From positions 1-64,000 of the forward strand of contig DF237234.1 of assembly GCA_000708835.1 (NCBI GenBank): DNA of 64,000 bases, given 5' to 3'. The stretch's first letter is position 1; each line of letters opens with the position of its first letter. The translations under genes and the position numbers were made by a program. Positions 21,626 through 32,179 of the stretch are shown one piece after another. The notes under the pieces were generated by a model. The model did no database searches and was not told the DNA's origin. It saw only the letters and a list, made by a program, of their open reading frames with translations. The stretch is from Klebsormidium nitens. Lineage: Eukaryota; Streptophyta; Klebsormidiophyceae; Klebsormidiales; Klebsormidiaceae.

Positions 21626-22868
21626 GACTGCGTTCTGAATCTACTGCTTTCCAGCAAAATGAATCGACCAAAAGTGGAGGGTTTACCTCCAGGATCCGGG
21701 CGGGAAAAGCCCTCTACTTGCGTGCTGGCAGCGCCCCCACTGGCGGCAGCTGCTCCTTCTCCTCCTCTCTCCCTTTCAAGTACAGACTCAAGAGTTCACA
21801 AGTTGCTCTCACACCGAGCTAGCGACCGAGTCGCACTGCACTCTGCAGCCTGTGCAGGCCAGTGCAGGTTCCTGCAGGCTGCATGCTCTTTGACAGGTCA
21901 GGCTACCGTAGAACTTGAAGTTGAAGTGCCCGTACTAGTACTAGTTGTTCACTTCTTCGTTACCGCTCCAGCACTGCAGTCTACTTGTACCGTTAGCGTC
22001 TGTCAGCCGTTCAAACATCTTCAGAAGGGATGGATCCAACCGTCGCATTTTGGTCTACACTATGCGCGCACATTGGTTTTCATCTGCGCCATGAATCTCG
22101 ACGTGTTCAAGATTTGTTGAAACGAGACCCTTGACTCTTGAGCTTGAGCTAGCTTGAGCCTGCTACCAGGGCGGAAGACCACGCTCCTCTTTCAGCTGGC
22201 ATTATACACTTTCTGCCCTGGGCGTGTCCTTCAGCTATCACGGTGGTCCGCTTTCAAGCCTTGTTGCTATAAGCGCTGGTTTATTGGCAAATTCGCTGGT
22301 GGGCACAGAAGCTTTGAGGTATCCCCCCCAAGATCCATAGACAAACGTTACGTATGATTTTCAACAACCCACGAAAACGTAATACCACTAAGCATCCTTG
22401 ATCTCCACCCGACTTGCAACCATCCAAGCAACGAGTATTCTGCAGACTTCGGCCTGAGAAATTGAAAGTGCCATCAGCTCACGAGCTGAACTGGGACCGG
22501 GTACAAGCTCAAGGCATATGGGGATGAAGCAACAGACCCTGCGCAGCTGATTGAAATAGGAGCTGACCTGATTTTTCAGCCTCTCTGACGACCGTTGGAT
22601 CCTGCCCCTACAGCTCGCAGGCGGCCAGCCTTAGTAGTCAATCTGACCCTTGAACGGGTTTCCGGTCAAGAAACAACCAGAGCCCAGGAGGATCTTGAAC
22701 GATGATCTGCGGCCGTTTGCCACATTCTGGCTCGATGTGGTCGGGAAACTGAGAGGAAGCTGCCCCTATGCCTGTCTAGAACGCAGAATCTGACCTTATT
22801 GCGTCATATAGGAGGCCTTATCCCAGAGCTCGCAACACATCCTCTATGTTCCTACTTTGAGTAGGCAA
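21626..22868. other. Divergent intergenic region between XRN and calmodulin-like genes
   Basis: This 1.2-kb stretch separates two start codons facing away from each other, so it should hold both promoters and 5' UTRs. I found no exon. A Pst-like cluster of TGCAGG/CCTGCA words occurs at about 21845-21890. No clear TATA box was identified. Confidence 0.5.
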
Positions 22869-24566
22869 ATGTCACTGTCGCGGAGCTCGTCGCGGAGGAA
22901 CCTCACTGAGGACCAGCTTGCCAATACATGGCCATACATCACACGAGCCCAGGTCAGTTGGGCTCTTTGACACCTCATTATGCTGTCTGTGTAGTGTGAG
23001 AACCAGGTTTGAAGAGTCGGATGGGGATTGTACCACGCCATGAACGAGCCACCAATCCAGCGAGCTTGCAGTTGGACGACACAGACTGTTCAAGCGCAGC
23101 AAAGCAGCGTTTCAAGCTGCAGGCGTTTGGTTCGAAACGAATTCTGCATTGATGCCCTTGTCTGGGCACTTCCAAACGTGAATGAAGGCAATACTCAGTG
23201 GACAGTCTGGCACTTCTGTTGACGGTCTCGTCTCCCTCAGGTGCGTGAGTTCAAGGAGGCGTTTGCCATCTTCGACAAGGATGGGGACGGTTCCATCACG
23301 TGCAACGAACTAGGCATGGTGATGAAATCCCTGGGGCAGAAACCGACAGACGCAGAGCTGCTGCAAATGGTCAAGGAGGTGGATGCGGATCAGAACGGGG
23401 AGATCGACTTCCCCGAGTTCCTCACCATGATGCTGCGCAAGATGAACCAGGGAGATCCCGAGAAAGAGCTCATGGACGTCTTTCTGGTGAGCACTCTTTT
23501 GAGGCTTTGCGGCAAAGGGCGCTGCATCTTGGGAAAGGAGCTGATTCGTGGGGAGGGAAGCGTTTGTTGAGGGGTGAGTTTGCAATCTGGGTTTGTCATG
23601 CAAGTCTTGCCGTGAGCGAATTATTGAGGCAGAGGGTTCGTAGCGTGTCTTACTTTTGTTCCAACACGTAATGTTGCCAGAGTCTCAGAGAGCCCCGCTG
23701 AGCAAATTGAGAGGTTGCTTGACTTGAGTCAGTTCGGTCCTTGAACCCTGTAGGGTCCTCTTTGATAGGCCAGCATGACAGTAAACTAGAAGGAACAGTT
23801 TTCCCTTGTTTGAACAACTCCGCTTCAGGATCTCAAGATCCCTGAGGCATGGTCACATCCGCTGCATGAGCCGCGCTGAACTAAGATATGGGCCATGGTT
23901 GAAGTCCCTGGCGGTGGCTTGCTTCGATATGAGCAGTTCTGGTCGTTCTTTTCCTGGAGGGCGTACAGCTCTGTGAAACTCTTCCGTCTTTGGATTTTAG
24001 GGGCGCTTTTGAACATCACCTGTTTGGGTCGGTGCAAAGATTCTAGAAAGGCGAGTCGAGAGAGCGTCGGTGTGCCTGGGGCATCTTTATATACGTCTCA
24101 CTTTCATCACAATTCTGTGAGCAACGGATCATGGCGTCGTCGAAATAATTCTCAGAGATAATCGATCGTGCACTCGCGTTAAATCTCCTGATGCGACGGT
24201 GCGGGGTTGCTCGTCCGTGTGCGATCAGATTCATGACATCTCACAATACTGGCACTGCTTGCTCTTCTCCGCTGGGGGTGCCTAACGGCAGGCCGTCTGG
24301 ATTGTCTGCTGTCACATGTACGCAACTACAAAGCGACGATCCGCTTTTTCTGCTCGAAGCGTCTGCTGATGGGAGGTTGCTCATGGCAGGTGTTTGACAA
24401 GGACAACAGCGGGACGATCTCCCGAGACGAGCTGCGGTCGGCCATGTACGTCATTGGCGAGAAGCTCTCGGACGAGGAGATCGACGAGGCCATCAAGCTT
24501 GCAGACGCCAGTGGGGACGGAGAAGTCGACTACAACGAGTTTATCCAGTTTGTCCTGTCAGATTGA
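22869..24566 (+). CDS. Calmodulin-like protein with four EF-hands
   Basis: Exons: 22869-22952 (tentative), 23241-23486, 24390-24566, giving 168 aa. The four calcium loops are [36 protein letters not shown] and [12 protein letters not shown]; each has acidic residues at loop positions 1 and 12, so all four are predicted to bind calcium. The central linker ([15 protein letters not shown]) is calmodulin-like but diverges from canonical calmodulin, which points to a CML or divergent calmodulin rather than a conserved CaM. The first exon is the weakest part: it contains RRNLTEDQ, close to the usual calmodulin N-terminal LTEEQ, then an 11-residue insert before REFKEAF, and it ends in a good phase-0 CAG|GTCAGT donor. 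Exons 2 and 3 join in frame at the third EF-hand, as expected. Canonical calmodulins are about 149 aa, so the N-terminus is extended if exon 1 is right. Confidence 0.85.
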
Positions 24567-26008
24567 GGGTCCGGGGTTATAGAGACAGCATGTGTTGACT
24601 GTAATTCTCGTGTATCGTGTTGACATGCAGTAGCGGTTACATTATAGTATGTGTGTACCAGGAGTATACAATGATGGGTGTCCTAGAAGTAATGAGCTCT
24701 AGCTGAGGTTGTAAGGACTTTGAGGCCGTGTTTCGAACTGTTTTATGTCCAACAAGGTTCCCTTTCTTTCCAAATAATGGCCATTGGCAGACGACATGTG
24801 CACAAGCATAGCAGAAAGCCGTATCATTATACTGGCTGGCATATCTAAGACGCATCGTGCTGCCAATGGCCTCTGCAGAAATATGCGACATCACGAAGCC
24901 GCGCCTTTAGGGCAAAGGCGCTACAACGCAATTCCCGCTCTACACCGTCTTGTTCAAAGAGTGTTACCACACATACAGCGCATAGTATAGGCCACTTAAT
25001 TCTATACACGTCAGATCCGTCATGGATACAAGAGAAATCATATCGACCCCGACGGTTTGATTAGAGCTGCATGCAAATGATTGAGTCAGCCAGTCATGGC
25101 TCAATCTGCAGCGCCTATACTGAGCGTCTCACTTCTAGCCCGCTGGTGCACTAGGAACGCCGGGCCCACAACTGGCACTGCATGCGGGGTCGGCGGACGC
25201 GCGCCCATGTGCGCGGGTCAAAGTCAGTACGGTTGATGAGTGGTGATGAGGTCCACATATGTCTGGCAAGTCCGGCCGTCGGCCGCGGCCAATTGCTTAA
25301 TTTGCCCACAGGCCGGGACGGACTTGGCATGTGGGACATATGTGGACAAGATTGCAATTATCTGGCAAGCCATGCGTATATATATCCGCGTCTGACATGC
25401 CGGTTGACTTATGCAGGAGCACTCAGGAGTACGTCTGCAATTCCATTATAGAACGCCGCCTACGGCGTCAATTATGACGAGGCCTTGTTCAATTGATTAC
25501 AGACGATCGTGCCAGCTGTGAATTTGCTCATGCTAGATCCGCCTATAGACTCAAGCCAAGAATTCAAGCATGCAAATGTCTGCTTTGTTATACATGGATG
25601 TTCGGGGGGGCATGCATGTGCAGATCATTTTCCTAGCTGGGGCGGCCAGGCTAAGCTCTAGCTGACGGCCGGGCATGAAGTCTCGATCTAAGACTGATCA
25701 AACGGACGACTCACTCGAACGTTCTTTGGCTCAGCGTGCAAGACAATCAGATCGCAAGCAGTCCTAGCTTGCTTCTCGGCTTAACGCAGCTATCTAAGCT
25801 TGTGACTCGCCAAAAAGTTGACCTAGTGGGCTATCATGCTAGGAACCCTTGTGCCAAACACTTGCACTAGGACCCTCTATTAGTCAGCAAAAACTGCGAT
25901 CATGATAGCTTACTCAGCCGGGATCGTAAACTCTACCTACGCGCCTACGCAACTACCGTAAGTTGGTGCTTTCTGACAATGCAAGCTGCAAACAGACACA
26001 TGTTCAGG
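24567..26008. other. Convergent intergenic region between calmodulin-like and O-FucT genes
   Basis: No coding exon is supported. It holds the 3' UTR of the calmodulin-like gene and that of the O-fucosyltransferase gene. A 97-bp foldback lies at 25251-25347 and a TATATATA run at about 25378. Confidence 0.55.
25251..25347. repeat. 97-bp imperfect foldback with 13-bp perfect ends
   Basis: GTCCACATATGTC (25251-25263) is the exact reverse complement of GACATATGTGGAC (25335-25347). Inside these ends pairing continues imperfectly (GCAAGTCCGGCC against GGCCGGGACGGACTTGGC). The size and shape fit either a microRNA-like precursor or a small terminal-inverted-repeat element; the sequence alone cannot decide. 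Confidence 0.7.
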
Positions 26009-29000
26009 CTAAACGACATCAGTACCAAGTTGGCACGTGCAGTCAGGGATCGGCTCTCTGTACAGGTTCTTCCCGAACTCTTTGGACACCTTCCTGGCGG
26101 GGTGCATTTTACGTACCTGCTGACTAAACTCACTCCAGCTAACCTGCTCCGTCCTCGCCCTTTCGAAGAGAACGGCCAGCTTCTTCTTGTACGGCGCTAT
26201 GGTTCTCCGCTGACCGCTGTACAACCGGAGACCACTTACTATCTTTGGGAAATTGCTGCCCGTGTGCCCATACGCAAACACGTCACTCTGCACCGCCACA
26301 TACGTGTCGAGCGCTGCCAGCTGCGACGTGTGCGCCGCAAAGGGGGCCAGCTCCTCTGCGCTCGCCAGGCTTCTCTTCGTGAACGAGCGAGGAAACAGCT
26401 TCTCGAACACCGCCATCCGCCGCGCCCCTCCATACACCTCCCCGGCCGCTATGTACACAACCGTTTCGTTGTCATACCCCATGCCGGCGAGCAGAAGCCC
26501 TAGCTCCTCCGGGGTAAGCGGACAGTGTCCCTTCTTCCGTAACACGTCAGCATCCGTCATCTCGCCGTACTTGACCGCCATTCCCGGGAAATGCTCCGCT
26601 CGGTACGCCGCGAGGTCCGCCCGCTCCTCCTCGCCGCCGCCGTAGTCGCAGCACGTGTCGGCGACCATGTCCTTCTCGAAGCGGAGGTGGAGCGCCAGGA
26701 AGCGGCCGCCAGACTGCGCGCGCATGCGCTCCACCAGCAAGTCGGCAAAAGCCTGCAAGAGATCGAATTCTGGGTTGATGGGGGATTCTGAAGGGAAAGA
26801 CAGGGCGCTGCCCAAACTGCTCAGCAGACACCTTGCCTAAATGCAGAGGTTTCTGCTAACACGCCTAAAGAACGGCCGCAAGAGTCTCTGACCATCGCGG
26901 AACCTGGAAGCATGCAACCATTTTTTTTGAGGCACAAGCCCAAAGAAAACAGGTTGCATCAAGATTGACCAACACCAAGCACGGCAGACTAGCGTGGCAG
27001 TCCGCTTTGGCCTGCGCAGGCTTTACGCTTCACCAAGGCTGAACCGCTGACTACTAGCAACATACACAGTCATGTTGGTAGAGTTGCACGGTTTCGATCT
27101 ACCAACGACCAACGACAAGGGCAGAAACCGCTTCAGAGCAGGAGGCGCCTCACCTGCAGGCCTGGGGCCAGCCGGAGCGCCTCGTAGTTGGCGCGGCAGC
27201 GCAGCCTCTGCAGCTCCTGGGGCACCCCTTGAAAGCCGAGGCCGTGCATATAGCCTGCCAGCTTCAGAACCCCGTGCTGCTTGAGCAAGGGCGCCCCGTG
27301 CTCCAAGTAGAACTCGGGGGGGGAGTACTTGGGCACGACGAGGCTGTGCTCTTTCTCCTGATCGGGAGACCAGGCGCCGACAGGGGCCGCCAAAACGACG
27401 CGGACGTCTGGGGCGAGCGTCCGCGCAAAGTGGTCGAGGTCGAAGATGTTTTGAAACTGGCTGCAAGGGACGCGAGACTGGGAGGTCAGCAATGCAGAGG
27501 CGAGAGCCCAAAGCGAGAGGTCAACGAACGAGACTCCTCGACAGGCATTGGCAAGGATACCTGACATCGTCGGCTTTGCCAAGCTGGTTCGTAGTTTCGT
27601 CGTTGAGTTGGAGGCTGGCGACCACTTCCAAACAAACACTTTATCCGTACTAGAATAACAGCTTCAACGAATGTAAACGGCAGGAAAAACGTGAAAGATT
27701 CCGGGTCCAACGTTGCAGAGACGAGGCGAGAGCACGTTCTCGCACCTCGAGTCGGAGGTGTGCGAAAGCTGACCAATAAAAGGCAGGAGCGCGCAGAAAC
27801 AAACGAAGATTGCAGAAGGTACCCGAGGTTTGTCAGCATCTGGCTGACGTCATCACCCTCACCTTCCGTCCAGCCAGACAGAGTCGAAGAGGAAGCGGGG
27901 AACAACTAGAGTTGCGTTCAGCAGACGTGCCACCGCCACGGCGTTGCATACCTGGACATGAGAGGCCGAGACAGCATCAGGGACAGAAACTACTGCAACT
28001 GAGAAGTGCATTCCACATGATAGCAGGGGAGGAAGTGTGCGTCCTGACTCATGTGAAACCATTCATAGTTCATGAAGTTTCCAAGCATTGAAAGCAGTTC
28101 GCAAACGGGTCAGCGCTGACCCTTCTGCATAAGTCCTGACTTAGCCAGCTCACCGAGATGCGTTGCTGGTTGAGGCCACCGTTAGCATCGACCAGCAGAA
28201 AGCCACTGCTGAAGTCAACGGGCCCTGTGCGGGCAAGGATAACGAACAGTCTCAGGATTGGGGCAATTGGCAGCTCGAAAGCCAAAGAACTGCGAATCAT
28301 CGTGCAGGACGGGATGAAACATGAGACTTGCACTCAACGTTGTCGTAACCGCCATTTAATGGCAGATTTGAGATACTTTGATGTTGTAAAGAGTGTGATT
28401 GGTCGAGGTTGATCTTACCTGACACAGCTTTGTCCGCTTCTTTGCACGAACTCATTTCCCCCACCATTTGAAGTGGATCTTCCCACAAGGCCTTTGCGCT
28501 GACTGTAAGAAGCGGATCCTCCTGCGTTTGACAAGCCGTTCCAGGAGTCAAAAGAAGCCCGATGCCTGATCTCTTCAAAGTCGAATGCGAACCATGACAC
28601 AGATAGCAGAGATGTTTTGCAGAGTTTCGAAAGAACAGGCTGGCCCTTAGTAACAGTCGTTCCTCCTCGTCAAACTCTGGATCAAAGCTTTCATTAATCC
28701 AGTTTGTCAAATTCTTGTCCCAGACGAACGATTTTGTCGAGGTTCCAATATACTCTGCCGTTTTTCCGAGGCATCTGTCTACCGAAAGGCCTGGAGGAAG
28801 CAGCCGCTCATATGCAGTGCCACAAGCTCTTACTCCTGTCTCTTGCGCGAGCTCTTCCTCTGTGAACGAAACATGGAAAAGAAGTGAAACTGCCTCGCTG
28901 AACGGTTGATTCCTGCTTCAAACCCATATATCACACTGACGACAATTCAGGCTTTCAGTCCCTCTTATAAAAGGACAAAGAGATCACTAAAAGGGTCCCG

Positions 29001-30163
29001 CATGACCCAGACTCGGCAATGGGTGCCTCTTCATCTTCAAGCTTGTATGGAGAAGTCAGACGCATATCTGCACTTGACTAAGGTGGGCCTGAAATCTGAA
29101 CCGATGAGTGGCCCACCTGCTTCGCAGTGATGTACTCCTCCCTTACTGTGATCAAGTTCGGATACATGATGATTGGCTCTCCAGGGGGGCCTGTCGCGTC
29201 CACAGCAGGTACCCCGTTTTTCAGTACCTCCAAGTCGTTCTCTCCATCCTCTCCTTGGAAGAACTCTTGGTGCTCCTCCTCTGAATCACCATTTTGAGCA
29301 TCATCTTCTGGTTCAAAACTGAAATCCAAATTCACCCCAGGATTTGTCCCATGTTGTCCTGCGGCCTCGTGTGGTGGGAGCACTCCGCCTGGTTCCTTCA
29401 CAACACTGCCACCACCGCTCCCACTTTCCTCCTTTTGACTAGCTAGGGCCACTCGTGCCAGTTTGCGATGCAGCGGCTCCCTGTTGTGTGGCGTCGTCTG
29501 CTGTAAAATGGACAACAAGTTGCCATGAAGAGAGTGCTTGGTTAGAATCTGGTGAAGCAAAGCAAGCCGGCTGAGGGGCCCTGAGCAGCCCGAGCCTGGA
29601 GGAAGCTCCCAACTAGTGTTCAACTTCTCATACAAACAGTGGAGCTCCCTTTCAAGGAAACTTGCATCATTGGGACTCATCGAGAAGGACGTCTTATGCA
29701 ATAAAGAACCTTCGGTGGGTGAGGCGCTTTCGTTCCTTGCCCCGTGGTGCATCTGTTTGACCATGTATGCAGCATCACGCCACTTGACTAATTGAAATCG
29801 CCACCTGCAAACCAAAGGGTCTGACTCTTTTGACCAACCAACCTGAGCACAGAATTGCCAATTTCGAAATTCTCTATCTTGTTCCTTAGAACGTGGCTTG
29901 GAAACTCGACGAAATTGGCAGATGCACTGACCAGAGCAGCTGACCTGATCAGACGGCCACTCAAGTGTCGGGAGACCGGGCCCCAGCGTCAAGATGAACA
30001 GCATAGCAGCAGCCAAGAGAAGCAACACAACAGCTCCAGACATGCGCTTTCTCCTTCCTGTTGACTGCTGAAGCTTGGAAAGTTGGCCCGACACCCTGCT
30101 GCCTGACGCCGTCGACAAATCCTGAAAACTTCGAGTGGATCTCGTTCGAAGGAGTCCAGCCAT
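26009..30163 (-). CDS. Plant O-fucosyltransferase-family protein (DUF246 type)
   Basis: Exons (high to low): 29117-30163, 28419-28857, 28154-28224, 27863-27951, 27154-27460, 26009-26752, giving 898 aa. An Arg/Lys-rich start is followed by a hydrophobic segment at residues about 42-60 (GAVVLLLLAAAMLFILTL), typical of a type II Golgi membrane anchor. The luminal catalytic part shows family landmarks in order: GFLLVDANGGLNQQRIS, VCNAVAVARLLNATLVVP, FDLDHFARTLAPDVRVV, the donor-site block FLALHLRFEKDM, CPLTPEELGLLLAGMGY, VYIAAGEVYGG and QLAALDTYVAVQSDVF. Proteins of this family are thought to transfer fucose or related sugars to cell-wall glycans or proteins; the acceptor here cannot be predicted. 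The region between anchor and catalytic domain (residues about 90-500) is long and poorly conserved. The exon-2 acceptor is ambiguous (CAGAG), but only the second AG keeps the frame. Confidence 0.9.
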
Positions 30164-30861
30164 GACCAAGCGCTCTCATAGTCAAGTGTAGATCAATATC
30201 TTTGAACAGGGCAGGTTGGGAAGATGATCAGAGCTGCCTATCAATGCAAAGCTTGCGCGAAGGACCTCAAGTTGTGCTCGTCTGAATCATTGCGAGTCCC
30301 GTGTGATTGTCTTTGCAGAGAATTCGCTCTGCTAGATTGGGAGTACCACCCTCCTCTTCTATGTAGCTGGTATCTTGGACGCTCAACAGGACTCCGCACA
30401 ACTTCACAAGTGCTCTTGCTCACCTGCATGGATATGCAGCGCAGAAAGACGTGAGAAGCTAGCTGCCTTTCGAGTAGGTATACGGGTAGCCTGTTTGGTT
30501 GGCCTGGAATGTTGGTAAATTGATAGAAAGGGAAAATTTTCGGAACCTGACTATGCTGTCCCGGCTCTTCACGGGAAAATAAAGACCACCAAGAGGGTTC
30601 CTTGACACCAAGACGGACCAAGTCGGAACAGGGATTGTATAGAGGTTTCTGACGTCACTAACCATAGGGTCCGGAATATTATAAAAGACGTCACTTTAGA
30701 ACTGATTAGAATACTCGATACTTTTCCCGCTTATACCTTAGAACTTTCCTGATTTAACCAGAAGGCTAAGGACGGTTGTAGACTAGAAGTGGACCTTCGT
30801 GCCAGGCTCCGTGAGGCATTCAAGCACACCGAGTCACGACACCGGCCTCAGTTTTTCGGAG

Positions 30862-30869
30862 TATAAAAG
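30862..30869 (+). promoter_or_regulatory. TATA box (TATAAAAG)
   Basis: A canonical TATAAAAG lies in the otherwise gene-free stretch before the uL18m-type gene. About 30 bp downstream is a pyrimidine-rich run (CTTTCTTTCC) resembling the start of translation-related transcripts. It could drive the uL18m gene with a long or spliced 5' UTR, or be a relic of an LTR. Confidence 0.4.
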
Positions 30870-30993
30870 CGAGCCGATCCAACTTTCTTTCCTCATTTTC
30901 AGCTTTTCATTTTCGGGATTTCTAGTGGCAGAAGGCGGCGCCCAGGGTCGACGGGCACGGTCAAGGAGGTGACGTCAGCAGCTTGCTGACGTA

Positions 30994-31073
30994 ATATTTG
31001 GAATTAAACATTGTGTTACATGTTATTACTATCTATATTTGGAATTAAACATTGTGTTACATGTTATTACTAT
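30994..31073. repeat. 41-bp tandem duplication
   Basis: The unit beginning ATATTTGGAATTAAACATTG occurs at 30994 and again at 31035, with almost no difference between copies. It follows directly on the paired TGACGTCA/TGACGTAA sites. Confidence 0.9.
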
Positions 31074-31573
31074 AGATTTATCTAACTAACAAAGTCGATT
31101 AGTGACGTCACTATCTTATGACGCCAGCATGGCAGCTCCACGGTCACGGACGGTAGGCGAAGTCCCTTCTTTTATTATTAACCCTCCGAATACGACGCTG
31201 ATCTCCAGCCATGAGCCTGTGACCGGTCCGTTGTAAGTGAGCGCCCAGGTCAAGGACTGGGACAGGTTGTAGTCCGCCCGGGGGGCCTGCATTCCCGTCT
31301 ACCGGTGACAGCACGGTGATCTTGGCGCGAGGGTTTAGCAAACCACATGAGGGGTTATGAGAAAGAGAAAGAGCATGTGAAGGATGTCCACTAGCTGATG
31401 AATGTGCCCTCCAAATGCTCTCTTGGCGCATTCTTCGCTTCAATAGGGGCTCTGGCTGGCTGTGGCTGAACTTGAAAGGCGATGAGTTCTCATTGAGTTC
31501 GCAGTCTTGGAACTTTTAGGGTAGAGTGACCCTCTCCAAAGGCTTTTCTTGCGCACAAAGCCAATCTGTCAAA

Positions 31574-31894
31574 ATGAGTAAGATGCTGAAGTTTGTGAAG
31601 CCGTTCTGGCTGGACATCACCCTGTCAAACAAGCACATTTCGGCGCAGATTGTGCATAAGGCAACTGGGTGCACCCTCACGACCGCAACGACCAAGAGCA
31701 AGGAACTGAAAGCGACCCTCCCGAGGACCAGCGACAAGCTAGCTGCAGCTGCGGTGGGGAACTTGCTGGCTAAGAAGGCGCAGGAAATGGGCGTACATGC
31801 TGTCTCCTATGACATTCCAGAGGGCAAGACCTACCATGGCAAATTGAAGGCCGTGATTGACGGTGTAGTGGAGGGTGGCTTGAAGTTGATCTAG
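31574..31894 (+). CDS. Mitochondrial-type ribosomal protein uL18 family
   Basis: A single-exon frame of 106 aa starting MSKMLKFVKPFWLDITLSNK. It matches the short uL18 (L18p/L5e) proteins of plant mitochondria: an N-terminal strand with SNKHISAQIVHKATG, a helix rich in Ala (DKLAAAAVGNLLAKKAQEMG) and the terminal YHGKLKAVIDGVVEGG. uL18 binds 5S rRNA or the central protuberance of the large subunit. No transit peptide is evident, as is usual for this short group. The ATG is the first in frame; the upstream frame is open but starts without ATG. Its stop is only 285 bp from the next start codon on the same strand. Confidence 0.85.
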   Translation: MSKMLKFVKPFWLDITLSNKHISAQIVHKATGCTLTTATTKSKELKATLPRTSDKLAAAAVGNLLAKKAQEMGVHAVSYDIPEGKTYHGKLKAVIDGVVEGGLKLI

Positions 31895-32179
31895 GCAAAA
31901 GGTTTACGAGTAGTTGGATTTTTGTTCTGGCGTTCCTACCTGGAAGGCTTCCGAGCTTCAAGTCTCTTGGCCATAAGTAGTTTGTTTTTCCGAGGGCTTC
32001 ATAGGACAGCACTTCATTGTGGCAGCAAGTTTGCTGCTATGTCCATAATACAGAACAGTTACTAGCAGTAAATGCTTCTTGCGGGGATCGGAAGCGCCTG
32101 GCGGATGGCTGGCGCTCTCGTTGGTAAAGGTCGCCCTCTCTTACATAGATAGCAACTTTGGCGGCTGGGGGCTTTCAGC

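Larger units (their letters stand above)
30650..31111. promoter_or_regulatory. Cluster of TGACGTCA-type (bZIP/TGA) elements
   Basis: TGACGTCA occurs at 30650-30657, 30970-30977 and 31103-31110 (within the 10-bp palindrome GTGACGTCAC). Related sites are AGACGTCA near 30686-30693 and TGACGTAA at 30987-30994, which pairs closely with the 30970 site in an as-1-like arrangement. In plants this core is bound by bZIP factors of the TGA class. Binding here is inference. Confidence 0.5.
30164..31573. other. Divergent regulatory region between O-FucT and uL18m genes
   Basis: No supported coding exon. The stretch holds a TATA box, several TGACGTCA palindromes and a 41-bp tandem duplication, listed separately. 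A 5'-UTR intron of the uL18m-type gene is possible, because the TATA box lies about 700 bp before its ATG. Confidence 0.5.

Noticed and set aside
31144-31443. Minus-strand 99-aa frame upstream of uL18m
   Set aside because: No recognisable domain, no splice context and located in a promoter-like region.
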